Assembly (NCBI RefSeq): GCF_001885615.1
Contig: NZ_LSRN01000067.1
Location: 48,142 to 112,141, forward strand
Direction: 5' to 3'
Source: Alkalibacterium sp. 20
Lineage (GTDB): Bacteria > Bacillota > Bacilli > Lactobacillales > Carnobacteriaceae_A
DNA: 64,000 nucleotides
Shown: piece after piece, positions 56,961-64,000 of the stretch
Layout of the letters: every line of letters begins with the position of its first letter
How positions within the stretch are numbered: position 1 is the first letter of the stretch
The notes under the pieces: model-generated
What the model saw: the letters and a program-made list of their open reading frames with translations, nothing else
Databases searched by the model: none
What the model was told of the DNA's origin: nothing
Program-made: the position numbers and the translations under genes

Positions 56961-59900
56961 CAACACTACCTGAAAAGCCTCAAAATTCACAGTTCACTGA
57001 TCACCAGTGGCAGGCTATTCACGATGACGGTAAAAATTTGCTTGTTTCGGCATCAGCCGGATCGGGGAAGACCACCGTCCTCGTTCAGCGTGTGATCGAA
57101 AAGATCAAAAAGCAGACGGATATCAATCAGCTGCTCGTCGTGACATATACCAATGCGGCAGCCAGAGAGATGAAGCAGCGAATCCAGTTAGCCATTCAAA
57201 AAGAAATAAATGAAAATCAAGACGCTGATTTAAAGCATCATCTGATCAGACAGATGCCTCTGCTCGGACATGCGGATATATCGACGCTGCATTCTTTCTG
57301 CCTGAAAGTCATACGTCGTTATTACTATCTGATCGATTTCGATCCGGTTTTCCGATTATTAACGGATGACACGGAAATAGCCTTGATGAAAGAAGATGTC
57401 TGGGATGATCTGCGTGAAGAACTCTACGGTATTGATGACAGTATTTTCGAACAACTAGCGACAGCTTATTCAAGCGATAAGAATGATGATGGTGTGACTG
57501 ATTTAGTCTTGTCGTTATACGAATTCTCTCGGGCAAATCCCGATCCATTGAAGTGGCTATCTGAACTCAGCCAGATGTATACGGTAAAAGACAATGATCT
57601 AGGACGCAGTTTTGTCTTTCAGCACCTGATAAAAACGCAGCTGCTAAGTACATTGAATAATATCAAAGAATTACTTGAAGACGCAATCGCTATGGGCAAT
57701 GGTGAAGAAGAACTAAGCAAAACACTTGCTATTTTAGCAGACGATCAGTCACATATAAGTCAAATCGAAACACTTGTCATGGACAACAAGCTGAACGATG
57801 CCTTTGCCCTGATTGAAAATTTTAGTCACGCGAGATGGTATGCCCCTAACAAGAAAGACACGCCCGAAATCGTTAAAGAAACCGGCAAGGAAATGAAGCC
57901 ATTCAGAGACAAAGCAAAAGATTTGTATTCAGACATGGTCGCTGACATTTTTGCATTTTCTCCAGATGAACACTTGGATAACATGGCCAAGGTTAAAGTG
58001 CTAGTCGAAGAGATGGCTCGAGTAACGACGCTCTTTTATAAACGCTATCAAGCCTTTAAAGCGGATCGAAAAGTCCTGGACTTCAACGACTTGGAACATT
58101 TAACGCTGAAAATATTAGCCAATGAAACAGGTGAGGGGAAAGAGCCTTCTGAAGCGGCGAATCATTACCGTCGCCAATTCAAAGAAGTCATGATCGATGA
58201 GTACCAAGATATTAATCAGATCCAAGAAGAAATACTGAAATGGGTCACCAAACCCGACCCCAATAAAGGTAATCAATTTATGGTGGGTGACGTGAAACAG
58301 TCTATTTATTCCTTCCGTCTAGCCGATCCAAGTTTGTTTATCGATAAGTATGAGCGATACGCAACTAAAGAAACCGGTGAACGCATTATATTAGCGGAAA
58401 ATTTCCGTTCCAGAAAAGAAGTGCTATCCTTTACCAATTTTATCTTTGATCAGCTGATGGATAAAGAAGTCGGAGAGCTGACCTATGATGACTCAGCCAA
58501 ACTGGTTAATGGTTTCACGGCTTTCCCAGAATCAGACAACTTTCAAACCGATATCCTGCTTTACGAATCAAAAGAAGATGATTCTGAAGAAGAAGAGGAC
58601 GAACCAGCAGCACTTTCCGTATCCTTTCAAATCGATACAAAGACAAAAGGTGAACTATACATGGTGGCCAATAAAATCCTCGAGATGATGGCCAATGGTT
58701 ATGAAATATATGATAAAAAGGCCCAAGCCATGAGCCCGCTTGAGCTCAAAGACATTGTATTGTTGACTCCTACAAAGAAAAATAACTTGGATATTCAAGA
58801 CATATTCAAACAGTTGGGGATACCAACTGCGGTGAAGGATACGCAAAACTATTTCCAAACCACTGAAATAACAATCATGATGTCTATCCTTAAAATCATC
58901 GATAATCCAGAGCAGGATATCCCCCTGGCTGCTGTGTTGCGGTCACCGATTGTCGGATTAGATGAAGTGGACTTGACGCGTATTCGTATTATGGATAAAC
59001 AATCTTCTTACTTCGACGCATTGACTCAGTTCGCTGATAAGGAGGACTGGGAAGATATCAAGAATATAAATCTGCAGGTGAAGATTCAGACCTTCTTGGA
59101 ACTGCTTGAAAAATGGCGCAAACAGTCACGGAGACAATCACTTGTCGCTCTCATTTGGATGATTTTTGAAGACACCGGCTTTTTACATTATGTCGGTGGC
59201 ATGAGTTCTGGAAGACAAAGGAAAGCTAATCTTCACGCTTTGTATGAACGGGCGTCGGCGTATGAAAAGACGTCATTCAAAGGTTTGTTCCAGTTTATCC
59301 GATTCATCGAGAAGATGCAGAAAAAAGACAAGGATCTGGCTGAACCTCAAGCTATTTCAGATAGCGAAAATGCTGTCCGGGTCATGACCATACATGCCAG
59401 CAAAGGATTGGAGTTCCCGATCGTCTTTGTACTGGACATGACGAAGAAGTTCAATATTAGAGATGCTCAGGGTGCAACGGTTTTCGATGAAGAATATGGG
59501 GTAGGCGCGGAATACCGTGATTTGGAATCCCGAGAGAAAAAAACGACACTGCCGGAAAAAGCATTGAAGTATAAAAAGAAAACTAAACTTCTGTCTGAAC
59601 AAATGCGTGTGTTGTACGTGGCATTAACACGAGCAGAACAGAAATTAATATTAGTTGGCTCGTACAAGAACAAGGAAGATGCTTATAAACGGTGGGGCCT
59701 GGTTGGCGGACACCCGAAACGCGTGCTTCCTGCGGATATGCGTTTGGGTGCTCGAGGGTTTATGGACTGGATCGGCTTCAGTATCATCAGGCATGAACAC
59801 ATGGATGATGAGCGAACCATTGAGGCACAAAACGCAGCGATTCATCACTACGACACTTCCTTTGATGTTCATTTTTATAATCAGGAAGAACTGGAGCACG

Positions 59901-60742
59901 CACTGCTTTCTCATCAAAAGTCAGATACAACCGAGTGGTATCCAAAATTGAAAGAAGGAACTTTAAACGCACAGGCGGACGATGGGATCAAAGAAGCGGT
60001 GAAAGACGCCATTGAATTAATGAACAAACCTTACGCTTATCAGATTGCAACTCAGACAACCAGTTATCAGTCGGTTTCAGAAATCAAGCGTTTGTTTGAA
60101 GAACCTGATGATGGCCAAATGGTCAAAATCGATATCACCAAACCAAGACAGATCAATCGTTATGTCGAAGATCAGCTCAGTCGACCGTCCTTTATTCAAG
60201 AGGATCTAAATCCGACACCCGCTGAAGTAGGTAAGGCCACACACTTGGTTCTGCAAACGCTCGATTTAAATGAGAAACCTACGAATGAATCAGTTGAAAC
60301 ATTGATTACTCATCTCGTTGACGAAAAGGTGTTTACGGAAGAACTGGCTGGTCTTATTCGGATAGAAGAGATCCTAAACTTCTTTGAAACATCCTTTGGT
60401 GCCTATATTATTGATCATGCACCCTTCATGAAACGAGAGGTCCCTTTCTCATTACTCATGGAAGCGAAAGATATTTTCAATGATATGGAAACCGTTGACG
60501 ATAACGTGCTGATTCACGGGATCATAGATGGATATATCGAACAAGAAGAAGGCATTGTTTTGTTTGACTATAAAACGGACCGTGTGTCTCACTTGGGAAA
60601 GCGAGCAGGGGACGAAATGCTGAATAAATACCGTGGCCAGCTGACTCTCTATAAACGAGCTTTGGAATCGATCCTCAATAAACCCGTTATAGCATCACAT
60701 CTGGTCATGCTTGATGTCAGTGAGACGGTCCGGGCCGGCTAA
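56957..60742 (+). CDS. rexA: ATP-dependent helicase/nuclease subunit A (RexA/AddA)
   Basis: A 1261-residue UvrD-type helicase with a fused RecB nuclease domain. It has Walker A SASAGSGKTT (31-40), VVTYTNAAAREM (Ia), MIDEYQDINQIQEE (II), VGDVKQSIYSFRLADP (III), RVMTIHASKGLEFP (V) and LYVALTRAEQKL (VI). The C-terminal nuclease shows HGIIDGYIEQEEG and FDYKTDRV. Together with RexB it processes DNA ends for RecA. The ATG lies in the overlap with the rexB stop (ATGA). A strong terminator follows. Confidence 0.95.
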   Translation: MTTLPEKPQNSQFTDHQWQAIHDDGKNLLVSASAGSGKTTVLVQRVIEKIKKQTDINQLLVVTYTNAAAREMKQRIQLAIQKEINENQDADLKHHLIRQMPLLGHADISTLHSFCLKVIRRYYYLIDFDPVFRLLTDDTEIALMKEDVWDDLREELYGIDDSIFEQLATAYSSDKNDDGVTDLVLSLYEFSRANPDPLKWLSELSQMYTVKDNDLGRSFVFQHLIKTQLLSTLNNIKELLEDAIAMGNGEEELSKTLAILADDQSHISQIETLVMDNKLNDAFALIENFSHARWYAPNKKDTPEIVKETGKEMKPFRDKAKDLYSDMVADIFAFSPDEHLDNMAKVKVLVEEMARVTTLFYKRYQAFKADRKVLDFNDLEHLTLKILANETGEGKEPSEAANHYRRQFKEVMIDEYQDINQIQEEILKWVTKPDPNKGNQFMVGDVKQSIYSFRLADPSLFIDKYERYATKETGERIILAENFRSRKEVLSFTNFIFDQLMDKEVGELTYDDSAKLVNGFTAFPESDNFQTDILLYESKEDDSEEEEDEPAALSVSFQIDTKTKGELYMVANKILEMMANGYEIYDKKAQAMSPLELKDIVLLTPTKKNNLDIQDIFKQLGIPTAVKDTQNYFQTTEITIMMSILKIIDNPEQDIPLAAVLRSPIVGLDEVDLTRIRIMDKQSSYFDALTQFADKEDWEDIKNINLQVKIQTFLELLEKWRKQSRRQSLVALIWMIFEDTGFLHYVGGMSSGRQRKANLHALYERASAYEKTSFKGLFQFIRFIEKMQKKDKDLAEPQAISDSENAVRVMTIHASKGLEFPIVFVLDMTKKFNIRDAQGATVFDEEYGVGAEYRDLESREKKTTLPEKALKYKKKTKLLSEQMRVLYVALTRAEQKLILVGSYKNKEDAYKRWGLVGGHPKRVLPADMRLGARGFMDWIGFSIIRHEHMDDERTIEAQNAAIHHYDTSFDVHFYNQEELEHALLSHQKSDTTEWYPKLKEGTLNAQADDGIKEAVKDAIELMNKPYAYQIATQTTSYQSVSEIKRLFEEPDDGQMVKIDITKPRQINRYVEDQLSRPSFIQEDLNPTPAEVGKATHLVLQTLDLNEKPTNESVETLITHLVDEKVFTEELAGLIRIEEILNFFETSFGAYIIDHAPFMKREVPFSLLMEAKDIFNDMETVDDNVLIHGIIDGYIEQEEGIVLFDYKTDRVSHLGKRAGDEMLNKYRGQLTLYKRALESILNKPVIASHLVMLDVSETVRAG

Positions 60743-60787
60743 AGGTACTATTTAACTTTCAACTTGACTCCAACAACAATTATTATT

Positions 60788-60845
60788 AAAAGAACAGGGG
60801 AACAACTCAATTTATAATGAGTTGTTCCTCTGTTCTTTGTTTTTT
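60788..60845 (+). terminator. Terminator after rexA
   Basis: A stem of about 20 bases (60788-60809 with 60818-60838, one G-T pair) is followed by a T-rich stretch. Confidence 0.85.
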
Positions 60846-61061
60846 AACGACAATAGGTAAGTTATTGGCATGATTCGCTTCCTTCCTTTGATGGAACGAG
60901 CATTATCGGGGCCTGATAACCGTTACTCGCAGCGCCACATCGATTTGAGTGACTATTATAAAGTTACAAAGCCCCACAACCATCAACTCAAGATGAATGA
61001 TTAGGCGAGTGCGCCTAATCAAGCCCATCATATCTCTGTTTGCGTTTTTTTAGCAAGAAAA
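60846..61061. other. Intergenic region between rexA and the minus-strand envelope operon
   Basis: These 216 bases hold no ORF. They contain the perfect dyad GATTAGGCG/CGCCTAATC (about 61000-61021) and TTATC/GATAA around a GC-rich centre near 60903-60920. I see no gene, promoter or known RNA. Confidence 0.5.
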
Positions 61062-61089
61062 AAAGGCCGAGACAAAAGTCTCGGCCTTT
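61062..61089. terminator. Terminator of the minus-strand operon
   Basis: A perfect 12-base stem, AAAGGCCGAGAC with GTCTCGGCCTTT (61062-61073 with 61078-61089), loop AAAA. It is flanked by A8 to the left and reads well on the minus strand. Confidence 0.9.
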
Positions 61090-61098
61090 ATAATACAT

Positions 61099-62331
61099 TT
61101 AGTCAAAACTGTATTGAGCACTTTCGGAATAAGAGTTACCGGCATTCCAAAGCAGGAATTCATTGACACCATATTCGTTGAGTGCGCGAATCTGATCTTC
61201 TACTTCTTGGGCACCGTATCGTTTATACCATCCGGAGCCTAGATAGGAAGCGGTAAAGTCTTGAATCCAGGGACGTGAAACGGGTGCATCCTCGCCCAAG
61301 TTGCCCAAGACTTCATTTTCATACTCCATGTATCTGGCAACCACATTATAGGGTTCCAAGTCTGGTTTGGCGATTCCAAGCGAACCGGGTCCCCAGTGAC
61401 TTGGATAAATCATTGATGAAATGACATCAACATTCTCGGAAATACGAGAGAAGTTTTGACCGATACCCGGTGCTTCTTCAATCGTTGCTGCGTATCCGAA
61501 TATATCGACGGAAACGTCTACGTCAAACGGTTCGAGCTCACGGCGTGCATAGGCTACAAAATCAGTAACTGCTTCCACGCGTTGTTTCACATTGTCGAGA
61601 TCGCTACCCTCGTAGTCTTCACGTGAATAAATGACATCGTCATCACGGAGTTCAAAACCTTCAGGGAAACGAACATAGTCGAACTGAATATCTTTGAAGC
61701 CTAGTTTAGCTGCTTGTTTTGCGACTTCTATGTTGTAGTCCCAAACTTCTTTCATAAACGGATTAACGAAAGCATGACCTGCTCGGTTAGTCCATACAGA
61801 ACCATCAGTGTGTGTAAAGGATAAGTCCGGACGTTCTTTGGCTAGGTTGTTATCTTTAAAGACCACGATACGAGCGATAGGGTAGATGCCGTTTTCTTCT
61901 AGTTGAGGCATCAACTGCTCCGGATCGACCCAATTTCTAGTGTTTTCAGCGATCAATTCATGATCCGAATCGATTGGCATCGTGATGTCACCATAATCAT
62001 CTTTGACGTCGATGACCATTGAATTCAGTTCTGTGCGATTCATTAAATCTATTAAGCTTTCCATACGTGAGCCACCAGCAGAATTTGCTGTCAGGAAAAT
62101 ACCTTTGACGCCGTCTTCCGGATAAGGAATATCTACGCCGCTGTCATACTTGAATTGACTGGGAAACGTTTCTGGAATCATTAAAAGTGGCTCTGAACTC
62201 ATGGTTAAGTATGTTGTTTCGACTTGCTGGACTTCTGTTGTTGCTTCAGCCTCTACACTAGTACTTCCTAAAGCACTAACTGACAGAAGTGCGGCTGAGC
62301 AGAAGAGGGTCTGTTTAAATTTTTTCATCAT
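61099..62331 (-). CDS. Exported putative glycoside hydrolase (DUF4015 type)
   Basis: A 410-residue secreted protein. It has a signal peptide (1-28, ending about VEAEA), then a TIM-barrel-like domain (about 80-385) with VKGIFLTANSAG, NSMVIDVKDDYGDI, FKDIQFDYVRFPEGF, VSVDIFGYAA and the late WIQDFTASYLGSGWYKRYG. These are the hallmarks of the DUF4015 putative glycoside hydrolases of Gram-positives. The substrate is unknown. It begins inside the end of the deacetylase gene (four-base overlap), so translation is coupled. Two adjacent ATGs make the exact start ambiguous by one residue. Confidence 0.82.
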   Translation of the reverse strand: MMKKFKQTLFCSAALLSVSALGSTSVEAEATTEVQQVETTYLTMSSEPLLMIPETFPSQFKYDSGVDIPYPEDGVKGIFLTANSAGGSRMESLIDLMNRTELNSMVIDVKDDYGDITMPIDSDHELIAENTRNWVDPEQLMPQLEENGIYPIARIVVFKDNNLAKERPDLSFTHTDGSVWTNRAGHAFVNPFMKEVWDYNIEVAKQAAKLGFKDIQFDYVRFPEGFELRDDDVIYSREDYEGSDLDNVKQRVEAVTDFVAYARRELEPFDVDVSVDIFGYAATIEEAPGIGQNFSRISENVDVISSMIYPSHWGPGSLGIAKPDLEPYNVVARYMEYENEVLGNLGEDAPVSRPWIQDFTASYLGSGWYKRYGAQEVEDQIRALNEYGVNEFLLWNAGNSYSESAQYSFD

Positions 62332-63209
62332 TCGCTAACATCCTCACTTTCTAATTCATTGGATAGGATCAAATCTGGATCTAATAATTCAAAATCATTG
62401 TCTCTTAAGCCGTCAATAATTGCAGGGACTGCTTTTGCGGTCCATTCACGGTCATGCATAAGTAAATTAGAGCCTGGTACAAGTAGATTGGTATTGATCA
62501 TGATGTCCGTCAAAGCTTCCGGATCTCTATACGCGTCTTCCCAATCATAACCGTATGTCCAGTTCATCAAAGCCATGCCTTCATCTTGAACGACTTGTTT
62601 GGAATGGTCAGTATTTTGTCCGAAGGGTGCTCTAAAGAAGCGCGGACGTGTACCGATGATTTCTTCGACCAGATCGTTGGTTGTGATGATTTCTTCTGTT
62701 TGTTTTTCTTCAGAAATAGAAGGCAGGCTCGCGTGAGTGTGCGTATGATTACCTATTGCAAAACCCATTTCGTGAACTTCAGTTAAAATGGCTTTGCCTT
62801 CGTCATCTTCAAGATACATGCTATTGACAAAGAAGATTGCCGGTGCATCTTTTTCAGCCAAAGACTGAGCGATTTTCAACGTGTGTTCGTTGGGACCATC
62901 GTCGAACGTCAATAGGGCCACTTGCTTGTTGGCTTCTTTACCGTCGATCACGTTGATATAGGCTAAATTGTCACTCACTTCGTATAAGTACTCTATAGAT
63001 TCGGCCACATCGGCTTCTTCTTCAACATCCTCTTCCAATTCATCCGTTTCTTCATCAGAGGAGTCAGTCGTTTCTTCCTGATTGGTCACTTCTGAATCCT
63101 GGCTCGTTTCATTATTCTCGGTTTCAAGAGTTTCTTCACTGTTTGCTGCTCCACACGCAGTAAGCAGGAGCGTGGAAGCAAGTAGGGTAGATAGGATTAT
63201 TTTTTTCAT
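62328..63209 (-). CDS. Polysaccharide deacetylase lipoprotein
   Basis: A 293-residue lipoprotein with lipobox LLTAC (cysteine 19), a long acidic, Ser/Thr/Glu-rich linker (about 22-72) and a NodB-type deacetylase domain (about 90-275). The metal site is visible: TFDDGP (catalytic and metal Asp), HTHTHASL and RAPFGQN, with MHDRE as the last motif. It probably removes acetyl groups from peptidoglycan or another wall sugar on the outside of the membrane. AAAGGAGTATC precedes the ATG. It is the middle gene of a three-gene operon. Confidence 0.88.
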   Translation of the reverse strand: MKKIILSTLLASTLLLTACGAANSEETLETENNETSQDSEVTNQEETTDSSDEETDELEEDVEEEADVAESIEYLYEVSDNLAYINVIDGKEANKQVALLTFDDGPNEHTLKIAQSLAEKDAPAIFFVNSMYLEDDEGKAILTEVHEMGFAIGNHTHTHASLPSISEEKQTEEIITTNDLVEEIIGTRPRFFRAPFGQNTDHSKQVVQDEGMALMNWTYGYDWEDAYRDPEALTDIMINTNLLVPGSNLLMHDREWTAKAVPAIIDGLRDNDFELLDPDLILSNELESEDVSE

Positions 63210-63221
63210 GCTGATACTCCT

Positions 63222-63866
63222 TTATTCTTCTTCGCTTAGTTGTGCGTCAATAGAGGACTTTAACGCTGAAAGCTGGCCATTGATTGCAATCAGGGCTCCA
63301 TCTATTTCCGGAAACATCTGTAACAGTGTTACACGTTCGTCGTTGATTCGATCGATGCCTTCGACAAAATCATCATAGGTAGCATTCTCATCCGCTAAAC
63401 CTGTGAAATAGTCGCGCTGATTGTCCAAACTTGTTTTATAATTGTCGATGTAACTGGAGAGGTGTGTGTTGAAATTGCTGACTGATTCATTGACTGCATT
63501 GACCTCTTCATGATCGAGAAGTTCGCCCTCATAACTCGTCAGTGTTTCCTGGTGTTCTTCAAATTCACTTTGCTTGTTTTCCAGCTCTGTCACGATTTCT
63601 TCTCTGGAAGCAATGTTTTCAAAGACAGGAGAAGATTCATCCCCTAAAGTTGCCAAGTCATCATCCGTTTGCATTGTTTCGTCAAAATGACTTTGTAAAT
63701 CTGCTTCTGACATGACCAATTGGTTGAATGTCTCAACCGTTTCGTCTTTGATGCGGTCAATCTCAATTGTAGCGTCTTGCACATCATCTAAATTTTCCGA
63801 ATCACAACCAGCTAACAACAAAGGTACAGCCGTGAGTGAAACTAGTGCCCACTTTCTAATAATCAT
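63222..63866 (-). CDS. YkyA-like cell-wall-associated lipoprotein
   Basis: A 214-residue lipoprotein with lipobox LLAGC (cysteine 21) and a long helical body: EIDRIKDETVETFNQL, a coiled-coil-like stretch near 85-115, and NEVINDERVTLL-type heptads to the end. This matches YkyA, a putative cell-wall-binding lipoprotein of Bacillus. The role is unknown. AAAGGAGATAAG precedes the ATG. It is the first gene of the operon with the deacetylase (12 bases downstream) and the hydrolase. Confidence 0.78.
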   Translation of the reverse strand: MIIRKWALVSLTAVPLLLAGCDSENLDDVQDATIEIDRIKDETVETFNQLVMSEADLQSHFDETMQTDDDLATLGDESSPVFENIASREEIVTELENKQSEFEEHQETLTSYEGELLDHEEVNAVNESVSNFNTHLSSYIDNYKTSLDNQRDYFTGLADENATYDDFVEGIDRINDERVTLLQMFPEIDGALIAINGQLSALKSSIDAQLSEEE

Positions 63867-63914
63867 ATCTTATCTCCTTTAAAAGTATAACTTAAGTATT
63901 TTGGTATCTTGTAG

Positions 63915-63920
63915 AGTATA
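63915..63920 (-). promoter_or_regulatory. Possible -10 box of the ykyA-like operon
   Basis: On the minus strand TATACT lies 49 bases before the ATG. The -35 is weak (TTTAAA, 16-base spacer). Confidence 0.4.
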
Positions 63921-64000
63921 TCAAAAAGCTATTGTATTTAAAATGCTTTTGTTCATATATTGTTAATAATTTAGTAATTTTGTTAAAGAGACTCGTATAG

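Noticed and set aside
62586..62786. 66-residue plus-strand frame
   Set aside because: It is antisense within the deacetylase gene and has no ribosome site or recognisable domain.

Overview
The window is chromosomal DNA from a low-GC Gram-positive bacterium of the order Lactobacillales, probably near Carnobacteriaceae. The pointers are the RexAB form of the AddAB recombination nuclease, an L33 of the lactic-acid-bacterial CPRE type, a glycine T-box before glyQS, a Bacillus-like gene order (phoH-ybeY-dgkA-cdd-era-recO-glyQS and dnaG-rpoD-trmK-nif3) and many TTG and GTG starts. I cannot name a genus from sequence alone. No CRISPR array, prophage, insertion sequence, rRNA or tRNA was seen.

Layout. 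1-3968: end of asnS, then dnaD, nth, an aminotransferase and a YtxH protein. 3969-4478: a 103-bp tandem repeat. 4479-10600: a YdaT-like stress protein, rlmA, ddl, two tRNA wobble-position modification genes (queG, trmL) and argS. 10886-19283: argR divergent from argS, a phosphohexomutase, zwf, an aldehyde dehydrogenase, an RNA helicase, a DUF1189 membrane protein and sodA. 19284-19798: a GC-richer spacer that looks like an unassigned structured RNA. 19799-28982: a class B penicillin-binding protein, rpmG, three small envelope genes (one frameshifted), rhomboid, glucokinase, a YqgU-like lipoprotein, a rhodanese-like protein and a DHA2 drug transporter. 29309-33296: an atypical Mur ligase, the PPDK regulatory protein, a Zur-type regulator, rpsU and yqeY. 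33504-42576: the phoH to glyS housekeeping run and an ABC exporter. 42602-43761: the niacin regulator and transporter niaR-niaX with a clear operator. 43952-47777: dnaG, rpoD and rplY. 47778-48262: a cluster of inverted repeats. 48263-49978: a split NERD protein and a YflT-domain stress protein. 50134-60742: trmK, nif3-like, pepT and rexB-rexA. 61099-63866: a minus-strand operon for three exported cell-surface proteins.

How the genes work together. Most genes serve core information processing: tRNA charging (asnS, argS, glyQS), tRNA and rRNA modification (rlmA, queG, trmL, trmK, ybeY, era), replication (dnaD, dnaG) and repair (nth, recO, rexAB). Others serve wall synthesis (ddl, pbp, Mur-like ligase, undecaprenol kinase). 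Regulation visible in the sequence includes the glycine T-box, the NiaR operator and a Fur-like box at the Mur-like gene.

The most interesting observations are: two genes broken by the same kind of one-base slip at runs of seven A; a perfect 103-bp tandem duplication of hairpin-forming DNA; a possible novel RNA upstream of pbp; a Mur ligase paralogue that has lost the usual C-terminal motifs; and the absence of iron-sulfur ligands in both Nth and RexB. No single large novel system was evident.
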